Shown here: positions 54,554 to 63,296 of the stretch, piece after piece
How the letters are laid out: the number at the start of each line of letters is the position of its first letter
Position numbering within the stretch: position 1 is the first letter of the stretch
Assembly (NCBI RefSeq): GCF_010500245.1
Contig: NZ_JAAGOX010000004.1
Span: forward strand, 62,001 to 126,000
DNA: 64,000 bases
Source: Ruegeria sp. PrR005
GTDB taxonomy: Bacteria > Pseudomonadota > Alphaproteobacteria > Rhodobacterales > Rhodobacteraceae
Direction of reading: 5' to 3'
Position numbers and translations under genes: made by a program
Notes under the pieces: generated by a model
Told to the model about the DNA's origin: nothing
Databases searched by the model: none
Seen by the model: the letters and a program-made list of their open reading frames with translations, nothing else

Positions 54554-55738
54554 ATGTTCCTGCCCTTTTTCGAGAATTTGCGCAAAGCCGGGGTGCCGGT
54601 GTCGTTGCGCGAATATCTGACCTTTCTCGAAGGTATGAAGAAAGGGCTGGCCACTTACGATGTCGAGGCCTTCTATTACCTGGCCCGCGTGTCGATGGTG
54701 AAGGACGAACGCAATATCGACAAGTTCGACCGCGCCTTTGCCGCCAGCTTCAAGGGGCTGGAAGAGATTACCTTTGACCAGGTGATGGAGGCCGTGGACA
54801 TCCCCGCCGACTGGCTGGAGAAGATGGCCGAGAAGCACCTGTCGCCCGAGGAAATGGCCGAGATCGAGGCCCTGGGCGGGTTCGACAAACTGATGGAGAC
54901 GCTGCGCGAGCGGCTCAAGGAACAGCAGGGCCGCCACCAGGGCGGCAACAAGTGGATCGGCACCGCCGGCACCTCTCCCTTTGGCGCCTATGGCTACAAC
55001 CCCGAAGGCGTGCGGATCGGCCAGAAGGAAAGCCGCCACCAGCGAGCGGTCAAGGTCTGGGACAAGCGCGAGTTCAAGAATCTCGACGACACGGTCGAAC
55101 TGGGCACCCGCAACATCAAGGTGGCGCTGAAACGGCTGCGTCGCTGGGCCCGCGAGGGCGCCGCGATGGAGCTGGACCTGGACGGCACCATCCGCGCCAC
55201 TGCCGAACACGGCTATCTGGACGTCAAGGAACGGCCCGAGCGGCATAACGCGGTCAAGGTGGTGCTGTTTCTCGATGTGGGCGGCTCGATGGACCCGCAT
55301 GTGAAGGTCGTGGAAGAGCTGTTCTCGGCCGCACGGTCCGAGTTCAAGCATCTGGAGTATTACTACTTCCACAATTGCCTCTATGAAGGCGTCTGGCGCG
55401 ACAATCGCCGCCGCTGGGACGCGCAGATCCCCACTCACGAGGTGCTGCGCACCTATGGGCCGGATTACAAATGCATCTTCGTGGGCGATGCCTCGATGAG
55501 CCCCTACGAGATCGCCTATCCCGGCGGCGCCAACGAGCATTGGAACCAGGAGGCAGGCCAAGTCTGGCTGGCGCGCGCGCGCGAGCAATGGGCCAGCAAT
55601 CTCTGGATCAACCCTGTGCCCGAGAAATACTGGGACTATACCCATTCCATCGGCATGATCCGCGAGATCTTTGATGACCGCATGGTGCCAATGACGCTCT
55701 CGGGCCTCGAAAAAGGCATGCGTGTCCTGACAAGGTGA
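54554..55738 (+). CDS. VWA (CoxE-like) domain-containing protein
   Basis: The 394-residue protein has a helical N-terminal half with FFENLRKAGVPVSLREYLTFLEGM and DVEAFYYLARVSMVKDERNID. The C-terminal von Willebrand A domain is of the CoxE type. The metal-site motif reads FLDVGGSMDPH, so the first Ser of the usual DxSxS is Gly. Members pair with MoxR ATPases to mature metalloenzymes or remodel complexes. A decayed copy of its last 23 codons lies at 56500-56571. Confidence 0.9.
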   Translation: MFLPFFENLRKAGVPVSLREYLTFLEGMKKGLATYDVEAFYYLARVSMVKDERNIDKFDRAFAASFKGLEEITFDQVMEAVDIPADWLEKMAEKHLSPEEMAEIEALGGFDKLMETLRERLKEQQGRHQGGNKWIGTAGTSPFGAYGYNPEGVRIGQKESRHQRAVKVWDKREFKNLDDTVELGTRNIKVALKRLRRWAREGAAMELDLDGTIRATAEHGYLDVKERPERHNAVKVVLFLDVGGSMDPHVKVVEELFSAARSEFKHLEYYYFHNCLYEGVWRDNRRRWDAQIPTHEVLRTYGPDYKCIFVGDASMSPYEIAYPGGANEHWNQEAGQVWLARAREQWASNLWINPVPEKYWDYTHSIGMIREIFDDRMVPMTLSGLEKGMRVLTR

Positions 55739-55799
55739 AACCGCAACCGTTGGCAATCGGAGGACGATTTCACTGAAACCAAATGTCGACGAAGGCCCT

Positions 55800-55934
55800 T
55801 CAGGTACACGCCGCATCAGTAAACGCGATTTGAGTATGGCCCAGCCTCAACTCGGGCACATAGGCATGCTCTGAGCTGCCATCATCAACAAGGAATGGCC
55901 ACCCCTTAAGGCGAAGCCAGAGCAGATAACGCAC
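55800..55934 (-). other. Possible 44-residue orphan reading frame
   Basis: A short frame from GTG 55934 reads MRYLLWLRLKGWPFLVDDGS and continues to a stop at 55800. It has no ribosome site that I can see and resembles nothing I know. It may be a fragment of a lost gene in this disturbed stretch. Confidence 0.25.
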
Positions 55935-55951
55935 CAGAGAAATTTGTTAGA

Positions 55952-56269
55952 TTAGTTCACGCTGATGCAGTGGTTTCGTGCCCTGCGATACTCGTTCGGA
56001 TAGGCATCGGCCAGCCTGACCATTTCGGTCAAACTCATTCTCGTCAACCCTTCCTGTTCCAGCATGATGCTGACGACACAGGCGCAGGCGCCAAGATTGA
56101 GGCCCTCGTCCTTGCAGGTGTTTACGACCGCACTATCCAAGTCTATCACCTCTCCGGTGTCGAGTTCGACTTGAACGGCATTTGCGGCAGTTGGCGAGTA
56201 TAGAAAGACACCCGCACAAGCCAGAGCAGACGCGACACGCGCTGCCAAAGAATGTGATCGCTTTGTCAT
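55952..56269 (-). CDS. Small secreted protein of unknown function
   Basis: The product has 105 residues. The signal peptide (MTKRSHSLAARVASALACAGVFLYSPTAANA) is long but typical, with cleavage after ANA. The mature part has four cysteines (NTC, GACAC, NHC), probably two disulfides, and the helix LTEMVRLADAYPNEYRRARNH. The gene is lower in GC than its surroundings and lies in a region disturbed by a gene remnant, so recent arrival is possible. Family not recognised. Confidence 0.65.
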   Translation of the reverse strand: MTKRSHSLAARVASALACAGVFLYSPTAANAVQVELDTGEVIDLDSAVVNTCKDEGLNLGACACVVSIMLEQEGLTRMSLTEMVRLADAYPNEYRRARNHCISVN

Positions 56270-56499
56270 GATGTTAGTGTGCTCCGACTAAAAGATCAGG
56301 AAGGCATCCAGATCAGATTGCGGCGCTTAACTCTATTTTGCAAGCGTCAAGGTAAGTCTTGGAAAATCAAGTGGCGTGGGCCTGCCTGTTGCGGAACAAT
56401 TGCGAGATTTATCCTCGCCCCTTCGAGCGCATTACCCTGGATCGAACCAAAGCAAAAAAACACAGAAGTTGTAGCGTTTCCATCGCCATTACCTGCAAG

Positions 56500-56571
56500 A
56501 TCCTTGACGACCGGGTGGTACCGACGACTCTGTCGGCGCCGGATCAGGGCATGCGCATTCTGACGCAGTGA
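56500..56571 (+). pseudogene. Remnant of a second VWA gene 3' end
   Basis: The last 24 codons before TGA at 56571 read [14 protein letters not shown]... RILTQ. The true VWA protein ends IFDDRMVPMTLSGL... RVLTR. The DNA matches at 50 of 72 positions with no gaps, and many changes are third-base ones. Upstream sequence in this frame shows no VWA similarity. It looks like the tail of a lost paralogue or of a replaced allele. Confidence 0.65.
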
Positions 56572-56657
56572 GCGGGCAGAAATCCCTTTGTTCAATCACA
56601 TTCGGATGGCAGAATGAAACCAAGGTTCTTCTGCAATCATTCGAAAAGGGCACTGCC

Positions 56658-58577
56658 ATGCGTAAACTTGTATTGTTTTCAATCCTGTCCGCACTGATCA
56701 CCCTGCCCGCCGCGGCACAGATCAAACCCTCGGCCGAGTCTCTTCAGGGCCTCTACCCCGGCAAAGCCTATTCCCCTTACGCGCAACGAAGTTTTCCCAG
56801 CCAGGTCTATTGGGGGGAAACCCATCTGCACACCGCGTTGTCGCCGGATGCCGGACTGTTCGGCAATACACTGGGACTGGACGAAGCCTGGCGCTTTGCC
56901 CGCGGCGAAGAAGTCAAGTCGACCACCGGTCAACCCGTCCGGCTGAGCCGGCCGCTGGACTTCATGGCGCTCACCGACCACTCGGACATGATGGGCTTTG
57001 CCACCGATCTGTTCGCCGGGGCGCCCGCGATTGTCGACACGGAGCAGGGACGCGGCTGGTACGAGGCGATGCAGAAGGGCGGGCAGGCATCGGCCAATGC
57101 TGCTCTGGACCTGATCACCAATTTCGCTCAGGGCACGCTGGACCCCAAGCTTGTCGAAGCCTATTCGCCCGGATCGGCGGCCTATAACGCCGTCTGGCAG
57201 AACGTGATCGACGCCGCGGAACGCTATAACGAACCGGGACGGTTCACCGCCCTGATCGGTTATGAATGGACGTCGCTGGTCAAGGGAAACAACCTGCATC
57301 GCAACGTGATCCTGCGTGACAACGGCCGCCGCGCCGAACAGGTCGTGCCCATGGTCACCCAGGCTCCGATCGGATCGACCGATCCGCTCGACCTCTACAA
57401 GTGGTTGGAAAACTACGAGGCCGAAACCGGAGGCAAAGCGTTGGCCATCGCGCATAACGGCAATCTGTCGAACGGGCTGATGTTCCCGGTCGATGCGCAA
57501 TACACCGGTCGCGAAATCGACGAAACCTACGTCATGGCGCGCAACAGATGGGAACCGCTTTATGAAGTCACCCAGATCAAGGGGGACGGCGAAACGCACC
57601 CAAAGCTCAGCCCCGATGACCAATTCGCGGATTACGAGACATGGGATGCCGGCAACCTCGACCTGAGCGAGGCCAAGACGGACGACATGCTGCCCCGCGA
57701 GTATGCCCGAGCCGCCCTGAAAAGCGGGCTGATGCTAGAACAGAAACTGGGCACAAACCCCTACAAGTTCGGCATGATTGGCTCGACCGACAGCCACACC
57801 TCGCTGTCGACGGCCGAAGAAGATAACTTCTTTGGCAAGGCGACAAATGTCGAACCCTCGATCCATCGCATTGCGCATCCATTCACCGAAACAGAAAACG
57901 GGATTTTCCCGGGTTGGTCCCTCGCTGCTTCGGGCTATGCCGGGGTCTGGGCGACCGAGAACACGCGCGCGGCGATCTGGGACGCGATGAAGCGCAAGGA
58001 AACCTATGCCACCACTGGGCCGCGCATCACTGTACGCTTCTTTGGAGGGTGGGAGTTCGACGACAACGACCTGCGCTCGCGTCAACCCGCATTTCGCGGC
58101 TATGAAAAAGGGGTCCCGATGGGCGGCGACCTGCGCACGGCCACCTCGGATGCGCCGACCTTCATGGTTTATGCCCTGCGCGACCCGATCGGGGCCAATC
58201 TCGACCGCATACAGATCGTCAAGGGTTGGATGGATGCGGACGGAACTCTGCATGAACAGGTCCACGACGTCGCATGGTCGGACAACCGTGAACCGGGTTC
58301 GGACGGAAAACTTCCTCCGGTCGGGAATACCGTGGATATGGACGCCGCCAACTGGACCAACACCATCGGCGCGTCCGAACTGGCCACAATCTGGACCGAT
58401 CCTGCGTTCGACCCAGACCAGCGGGCCTTTTACTATGCCCGGGTGATCGAGATCCCGACACCGCGCTGGGTGCTCTACGACAAGGTGCGACTGGGCGCGG
58501 AGATACCAGAGGACGCGGTGGTGGTCGGACAGGAACGTGCCTATACCTCTCCGATCTGGTACACACCGAAAGGGTGA
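56658..58577 (+). CDS. DUF3604 domain-containing secreted protein
   Basis: The 639-residue protein has a signal peptide ([20 protein letters not shown], cleavage before QIKPS). The domain has PHP-like metal motifs: [42 protein letters not shown] and [21 protein letters not shown]. These His/Asp clusters suggest a periplasmic metallo-phosphoesterase-like enzyme. The substrate is unknown. ATG 56658 has AAAAGGGCACTGCC upstream. Confidence 0.9.
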   Translation: MRKLVLFSILSALITLPAAAQIKPSAESLQGLYPGKAYSPYAQRSFPSQVYWGETHLHTALSPDAGLFGNTLGLDEAWRFARGEEVKSTTGQPVRLSRPLDFMALTDHSDMMGFATDLFAGAPAIVDTEQGRGWYEAMQKGGQASANAALDLITNFAQGTLDPKLVEAYSPGSAAYNAVWQNVIDAAERYNEPGRFTALIGYEWTSLVKGNNLHRNVILRDNGRRAEQVVPMVTQAPIGSTDPLDLYKWLENYEAETGGKALAIAHNGNLSNGLMFPVDAQYTGREIDETYVMARNRWEPLYEVTQIKGDGETHPKLSPDDQFADYETWDAGNLDLSEAKTDDMLPREYARAALKSGLMLEQKLGTNPYKFGMIGSTDSHTSLSTAEEDNFFGKATNVEPSIHRIAHPFTETENGIFPGWSLAASGYAGVWATENTRAAIWDAMKRKETYATTGPRITVRFFGGWEFDDNDLRSRQPAFRGYEKGVPMGGDLRTATSDAPTFMVYALRDPIGANLDRIQIVKGWMDADGTLHEQVHDVAWSDNREPGSDGKLPPVGNTVDMDAANWTNTIGASELATIWTDPAFDPDQRAFYYARVIEIPTPRWVLYDKVRLGAEIPEDAVVVGQERAYTSPIWYTPKG

Positions 58578-58633
58578 ACAGATTGCTCCGGGCGGGGCTT
58601 GTCCTGCCCGGCTCTTCGCACCATGTTTGAACC

Positions 58634-59320
58634 ATGCTGCGCGTCACCCCGATCCTGTTGGCGGTTCTCTACGCCTTTGCCATGTACCATTTCTCGGCCT
58701 GGCGGACCCGGCGCGAGCTGGATGCCCGCTCCACCGAACTGGCCGACCCGGTGCTGAAACGGCTGACAGACCGGCTGGCAGCGGCGCTGGGCGTGGCGCG
58801 GGTGCCGGTTCACATCTATGAAATCGACCCAGTCAACGGGCTGGCCGCGCCCGACGGGCGCATCTTCATCACCCGTGGGTTCTATCGCAAGTACCAAAGC
58901 GGCGAGGTCACCGGCGAAGAGCTGACCTCGGTCATCGCGCATGAGCTGGGACATGTGGCGCTGGGTCATTCCCGGCGTCGGATGATCGACTTTTCCGGCC
59001 AGAACGCCATGCGCACCGCGCTCGCCATGCTGCTGGGCCGATTCATCCCCTTCTTCGGGGTCTGGATTGCCAATATGCTGACCACCCTGCTGGCCGCGCG
59101 GCTGAGCCGGGCGGACGAGTACGAGGCCGATGAATATGCCGCCGCACTGCTGACCAAGGCGGGCATCGGCGTGGCCCCGCAGAAATCTCTGTTTCACAAG
59201 CTCGACGCGCTGACCCAGCAGCGCGCGGGTGTGGCGCCCGCATGGCTTTTGAGCCACCCCAAGACCGCCGAGCGTATCGCCGCGCTCGACCGGCTCGAAG
59301 CGCGCTGGCAGGCGCATTGA
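58634..59320 (+). CDS. M48-family zinc metalloprotease
   Basis: The 228-residue protein has an N-terminal hydrophobic anchor (VTPILLAVLYAFAMYHF), then the zinc motif SVIAHELGHVALGH (HExxH) and the third ligand in SRADEYEADEYAAALL. A second hydrophobic region (FIPFFGVWIANMLTTLLAA) may be membrane-associated. HtpX/BepA-type proteases clear damaged membrane or envelope proteins. It is followed 18 bases later by the flavin oxidoreductase gene. Confidence 0.9.
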   Translation: MLRVTPILLAVLYAFAMYHFSAWRTRRELDARSTELADPVLKRLTDRLAAALGVARVPVHIYEIDPVNGLAAPDGRIFITRGFYRKYQSGEVTGEELTSVIAHELGHVALGHSRRRMIDFSGQNAMRTALAMLLGRFIPFFGVWIANMLTTLLAARLSRADEYEADEYAAALLTKAGIGVAPQKSLFHKLDALTQQRAGVAPAWLLSHPKTAERIAALDRLEARWQAH

Positions 59321-59338
59321 CCCTCAGGACCGACCCGC

Positions 59339-60322
59339 ATGCTTTACTCCCTGCTCGACCTTGCCCCGGTGCCCGAGGGCAGCGACATCCCCCAGGCACT
59401 GGCCAACAGCGCCGATCTGGCCGCCCATGCCGAGGCGCTGGGCTATCACCGCTACTGGCTGGCCGAACATCACAACATGCCCGGTATCGCCAGCGCCGCG
59501 ACCGCCGTGCTGATCGGCCATATCGCCAGCCGGACCAGCACCATGCGGATCGGTGCGGGCGGCATCATGCTGCCCAACCATGCGCCTTACATGGTGGCCG
59601 AAGCCTTTGGCACGCTGGCCGCCCTGTATGGCGACCGCATTGATCTGGGACTAGGCCGGGCGCCCGGCACCGACATGGCTACCGCCCGTGCGCTGCGTCG
59701 GGGGTTGTCGCAACAGGACAGTTTCCCGCAAGACGTCATCGACCTGATCGGGTTCCTGTCCCCTGAAGACCCCGAAGCGCGGGTTCGGGCCTATCCGGGA
59801 CAAGGCACAAACGTGCCGGTCTGGATCCTGGGATCGAGCCTTTACGGCGCGCAGCTGGCGGCCCATCTGGGCCTTCCTTACGCCTTTGCCTCGCATTTCG
59901 CGCCTTCGGCGCTTACCGACGCCTTTGACGTCTATCGCCGCAGCTTCAAACCTTCCGTGTTCTTAGCCCGTCCCCATGTCATGATGGCGATCAACGTCTT
60001 TGCCGCCGACACCGATGCCGAGGGCGTGCGCCTGCGCACCACCATGCAACAGGCCTTTGCCCGGCTCAGACGCGGGATGCCGGGCAAGCTGCCAGCCCCG
60101 GTTGACGATATCACCGCCCATCTGGATCCTGTGACTCTGGAGAACGTGAATGCGGCCCTGCATGTCTCGGCCGTTGGCAGCCCGGATACCGTCAGGTCCC
60201 GGCTGTCCGAGATCATCGCCAGATACCAGCCTGACGAGGTGATCCTGACAGGGCAGATTCACGACCACGCGGCGCGCAAACGCTCATTCGAGATTGCGGC
60301 GGAGGCTCTGCGTTCACTCTGA
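59339..60322 (+). CDS. Luciferase-like (LLM) flavin-dependent oxidoreductase
   Basis: The 327-residue TIM-barrel flavoprotein has the pattern [51 protein letters not shown] and [14 protein letters not shown]. This is the YhbW/group 1 bacterial luciferase-like type using FMN(H2). Substrate unknown. Its stop overlaps the convergent PIN gene by 9 bases. Confidence 0.92.
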   Translation: MLYSLLDLAPVPEGSDIPQALANSADLAAHAEALGYHRYWLAEHHNMPGIASAATAVLIGHIASRTSTMRIGAGGIMLPNHAPYMVAEAFGTLAALYGDRIDLGLGRAPGTDMATARALRRGLSQQDSFPQDVIDLIGFLSPEDPEARVRAYPGQGTNVPVWILGSSLYGAQLAAHLGLPYAFASHFAPSALTDAFDVYRRSFKPSVFLARPHVMMAINVFAADTDAEGVRLRTTMQQAFARLRRGMPGKLPAPVDDITAHLDPVTLENVNAALHVSAVGSPDTVRSRLSEIIARYQPDEVILTGQIHDHAARKRSFEIAAEALRSL

Positions 60323-60868
60323 CCAGTACTGTTCCAGGGCTTTGCCCAGCCGGGGCAGCCGTGCCTTTTTCATCAGGCTGCGGATGGTCCAGGTCTCGCC
60401 GGACAAGCGGTTGGCCTCATCCAGCACTTTTTCAGCCATGCTCACGAAGCTTTCTTGATCGCCATTGAAGAACTGCAAAAGAAAGGCGTCCGGGTCGATC
60501 CGGTCCAGCCCTTCCTCGGCCAGGATGTTGCGCGGGAAATCGGCGCGGTTGAGGGTCACGATCACATCCGCAGATCCGGCGATGGCCGTGGCCAGAACAT
60601 GGATATCCGCAGGATCCGGCAACCAGAGGCGAGCCTCGACACCGGGTGCAGGCGGCACTTCCGCCTTGGGCCAAGCAGCGCGGGTCAGCGCGATCTCGGC
60701 GCGCGCCTGCGCCTCGCCCGCCGGTCCCAGCTTGACCGCCGCGCGCGCCCATTCCTCAAGCATGCGGGCCGACCAGAGCGGGGTGAAATGCCCCAGCCGC
60801 GCCGCGCCCAGCAGCATCTCGCGCATGACCGTGGGATAGATCACGCAAGTGTCGAGCACAACTTTCAC
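60314..60868 (-). CDS. PIN domain protein paired with an RNA methyltransferase
   Basis: The 184-residue protein has a PIN-domain nuclease core: [17 protein letters not shown] (first Asp), a Glu in [24 protein letters not shown] and VTLNRADFP. The acidic residues needed for metal-dependent RNA cleavage are kept. No antitoxin is encoded next to it. Instead its GTG start overlaps the stop of an RNA methyltransferase gene (GTGA). I recall the pair as the RSP_2648/RSP_2647 families of Rhodobacterales. A role in RNA processing is inference. Confidence 0.85.
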   Translation of the reverse strand: MKVVLDTCVIYPTVMREMLLGAARLGHFTPLWSARMLEEWARAAVKLGPAGEAQARAEIALTRAAWPKAEVPPAPGVEARLWLPDPADIHVLATAIAGSADVIVTLNRADFPRNILAEEGLDRIDPDAFLLQFFNGDQESFVSMAEKVLDEANRLSGETWTIRSLMKKARLPRLGKALEQYWSE

Positions 60869-62076
60869 AGCCGGAAGAACACCGCCTTGAGATAGCCGCT
60901 TTCGGCCAGTTGCGGCAATTGCGGATGATCCGGCCCGGCAAAGCCGGTATGGATCAGCTGCGCGCTGCGCCCGGCGCGGCCAATGCCGCGCACGCTGGCC
61001 TCGCGGAACCGCGACAGATCGGCGGCATGCGAGCAGGAGCAGAGACCCAGATAGCCGCCCGGGCGCACCAGCGCCGCCGCCAGCCGCGCCACCCGTTCAT
61101 AAGCGCGCAGGCCCGCGTCCAGCGCCTGTTTCGAGGGCGCAAAGGCGGGCGGATCGCAGATCACCACGTCGAATGTCTCGCCCTCTTCGCCGAGCGCGGT
61201 CAGAACGTCAAAGGCATCGCCCTGCCGCGTCTCGAACCGCCCGGCCAGACCCGAGGCCAGCGCCCCCTGTTCGGCCAAGGCCAGCGCCGGGGCCGACCCA
61301 TCGACCGCCAGCGCGCTGCCCGCTCCGCCTGCCAGCATCGCCAGCGCAAAGCCGCCCACATGAGAGAACACGTCGAGCACCCGCGCGCCCTGCCCCGCCA
61401 GTCGAGCGGCAAAGGCATGGTTGGGGCGCTGGTCGTAGAACAGGCCGGTTTTCTGGCCGCCTGTCAGGTCGGCCATATAGGTGGCGCCGTTCATCGGCAC
61501 CGGCACCGGCGCCGTTGGCGCAGCCCCGGCCAGCACCGCGTTCTTGTCATCCAGCCCTTCGAGTGACCGCGTCCGGCCCGATGCATTCTTCAGAACAGTG
61601 CTGACACCGGTGACCTTGATCAGCGCCGCGCTTAACAGGTCCAGATGCGCCTCGGCCCAAGCGGCATTGGGCTGGATCACACACGCGTCACCGAACCGGT
61701 CGATGATGACGCCCGGGAACCCGTCGGCCTCGGCATGGACGAGCCGATAGAAGGGCGCGTCAAACAGGCGTTCGCGCAGCGCAAGCGCCCGGGTCAATCG
61801 CGCCTCGAACCAGGCGGCGTTCAACACCGCCTCGGGGTCGCGGTCCAGCATCCGTGCCAAGATGCGCGAGCCGGGATTGACCGCCACCAGCCCCAGGGGC
61901 GCGCGGTTGTCATCCTCAAGCACAGCCACCGTGCCCGGCGCGATCTTGCGCGTGCGGCGGTCGGTGACCACCTCGTTATCGAATACCCACGGCGCACCGT
62001 GCCGGATGGCACGGGCGTTTGCCTTGGGCTTCAGGCGGATGCGGGGACGGTCAAAAACGTCAGAGGGCGCTGTCAT
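60865..62076 (-). CDS. RlmI-like SAM-dependent RNA methyltransferase
   Basis: The 403-residue protein has an N-terminal PUA-type RNA-binding part (IRHGAPWVFDNEVVTDRRTRKI), then a Rossmann methyltransferase domain. SAM site motifs are GLFYDQRPNHAFAARLA and VLDVFSHVGGFALAMLAGG, with catalytic DVVICDPPAFAPSKQ and GLCSCSHAADLSRF (Cys). It is like RlmI, which makes m5C in 23S rRNA. The exact target is not known. Coupled to the PIN gene. Confidence 0.9.
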   Translation of the reverse strand: MTAPSDVFDRPRIRLKPKANARAIRHGAPWVFDNEVVTDRRTRKIAPGTVAVLEDDNRAPLGLVAVNPGSRILARMLDRDPEAVLNAAWFEARLTRALALRERLFDAPFYRLVHAEADGFPGVIIDRFGDACVIQPNAAWAEAHLDLLSAALIKVTGVSTVLKNASGRTRSLEGLDDKNAVLAGAAPTAPVPVPMNGATYMADLTGGQKTGLFYDQRPNHAFAARLAGQGARVLDVFSHVGGFALAMLAGGAGSALAVDGSAPALALAEQGALASGLAGRFETRQGDAFDVLTALGEEGETFDVVICDPPAFAPSKQALDAGLRAYERVARLAAALVRPGGYLGLCSCSHAADLSRFREASVRGIGRAGRSAQLIHTGFAGPDHPQLPQLAESGYLKAVFFRL

Positions 62077-62115
62077 GAGCGCCCTCTTAATCTCATTCCT
62101 GGTGGCTGGGAAGTG

Positions 62116-62892
62116 TCAGAGGCGATTCATCACCTGGATGATGCCCAGCGAGGCATTCTCGTAACCTTCGGGGTTGGTCAGCTCCTGCCGGATCACCTCG
62201 GCCAGGTGGCCGGTGATGCGAACCTTCTGGGTCTGGCCACGCGCCTCGGCATTGATCGCCTGCTGGCCACCAAAGGCCTCCAGATCGGCGCGCACTTCGC
62301 GCGGCTGGGTCAGCTGTTGGCCGGTAACTGGATCCTTCAGCACCAGATCAAAGGTGATCGCGTGGATGCCACCCGTGGTGTACCGCGCCTTTTCGGTCAG
62401 CGCGTGAAAGCGTTTGACGACGATTTCCAGGTCAGCCTTGACCGGACCGTTCAGCGGGCTGACACCACGCACCATCGCATCCTGCACGATCTTCTGAACC
62501 TGGGCATGACGGTCGCCGATCGGATCCTCGCGCCAGACAATGTCACCACGCGGCAGATAGCTGTTGCGTTCCGAAACCTTGAGAGACCGCGGCACAACAA
62601 CGGTAACCGAATTGATCTGCACGGGCGACTGGCCCGGCGCAATGGTCAATCCGCCCGTATCATCGGTTGCCGCGCGCGCCACAATATCCTCGTGCGGGAT
62701 AACGACTTGTCCCGTCGCTGCCTGCGGTCTCGCCGCGACCTGCGGCTGGATCAGGTCATACCCTGCCGGCGCGCTGACGGTCGAATTCGGAAGATCCTCG
62801 AAAGGAGCGTTGCGGGTCGGAACATCGACAGCTGTACAAGCCGTCACGGTCAATCCCAAACCAGCTACCAGGAACATCCGCAAGGTTTTCAT
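62116..62892 (-). CDS. Lipoprotein of unknown function
   Basis: The 258-residue protein starts with a lipoprotein signal (MKTLRMFLVAGLGLTVTAC), Cys19 being the lipid site. After a ~60-residue low-complexity linker, a domain contains VQINSVTVVVPRSLKVSERN and ADLEIVVKRFHALTEKARYTTGG, which suggests a beta-rich envelope protein. It resembles a Rhodobacterales family, possibly DUF6778 from memory. No operon partner within 35 bases. Confidence 0.8.
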   Translation of the reverse strand: MKTLRMFLVAGLGLTVTACTAVDVPTRNAPFEDLPNSTVSAPAGYDLIQPQVAARPQAATGQVVIPHEDIVARAATDDTGGLTIAPGQSPVQINSVTVVVPRSLKVSERNSYLPRGDIVWREDPIGDRHAQVQKIVQDAMVRGVSPLNGPVKADLEIVVKRFHALTEKARYTTGGIHAITFDLVLKDPVTGQQLTQPREVRADLEAFGGQQAINAEARGQTQKVRITGHLAEVIRQELTNPEGYENASLGIIQVMNRL

Positions 62893-63020
62893 CGTTACTT
62901 CTCCTTGACCGGGTTGCGACTCCCACAGCCGCTACCGTTTGAAGAGAATTTGACGGTGAATTGGGGCGACTTTGCGACAAATTGAGTACGATTCGAAGAT
63001 TGTTGCACATATCGATACGG

Positions 63021-63296
63021 TCAGTTTCTGTCTCGCGAACGCCACCCGCCGCGCCTTTTGGGGGTGGCCGTGGCACTCAGCCCGTCGCGGATGACGTCTG
63101 TCATCGGGTGATCGGGCGCCTCTGGCCCGTAGCGAGAGATCAAGTCGCTCAGCGCCTCGCGCTGATCCAGTCCGATGGGCAGGCTCAACGCCCAGTCAAG
63201 GAAGATGGTGCGGCATTCCTGAAGCGTTATGCCCTCGATTCTATAGGATTCGAAGATCAACCCTTTGGGGTCGAACCGGTCACCCGTCTTTGGCAT
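63021..63296 (-). CDS. Small conserved protein following glnE
   Basis: The 91-residue soluble protein has FDPKGLIFESYRIEGITLQECRTIFLDWALSLP and ends with a basic tail PKRRGGWRSRDRN. Its ATG lies inside the end of glnE (17-base overlap), so it is translated from the same message. I believe this small gene is common beside glnE in the group. Function unknown. Confidence 0.75.
   Translation of the reverse strand: MPKTGDRFDPKGLIFESYRIEGITLQECRTIFLDWALSLPIGLDQREALSDLISRYGPEAPDHPMTDVIRDGLSATATPKRRGGWRSRDRN

Noticed and set aside
52819-54654. 611-residue minus-strand frame
   Set aside because: Antisense to the DUF2927 lipoprotein gene, with His/Gln/Arg-rich composition and no family.
56359-56571. 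70-residue plus-strand frame as a gene
   Set aside because: Only its last 24 codons resemble anything, the VWA tail. The rest has no coding character. Called a remnant.
60314-60868. PIN protein as the toxin of a VapBC-type system
   Set aside because: No small antitoxin gene on either side, and the coupled gene is an RNA methyltransferase.
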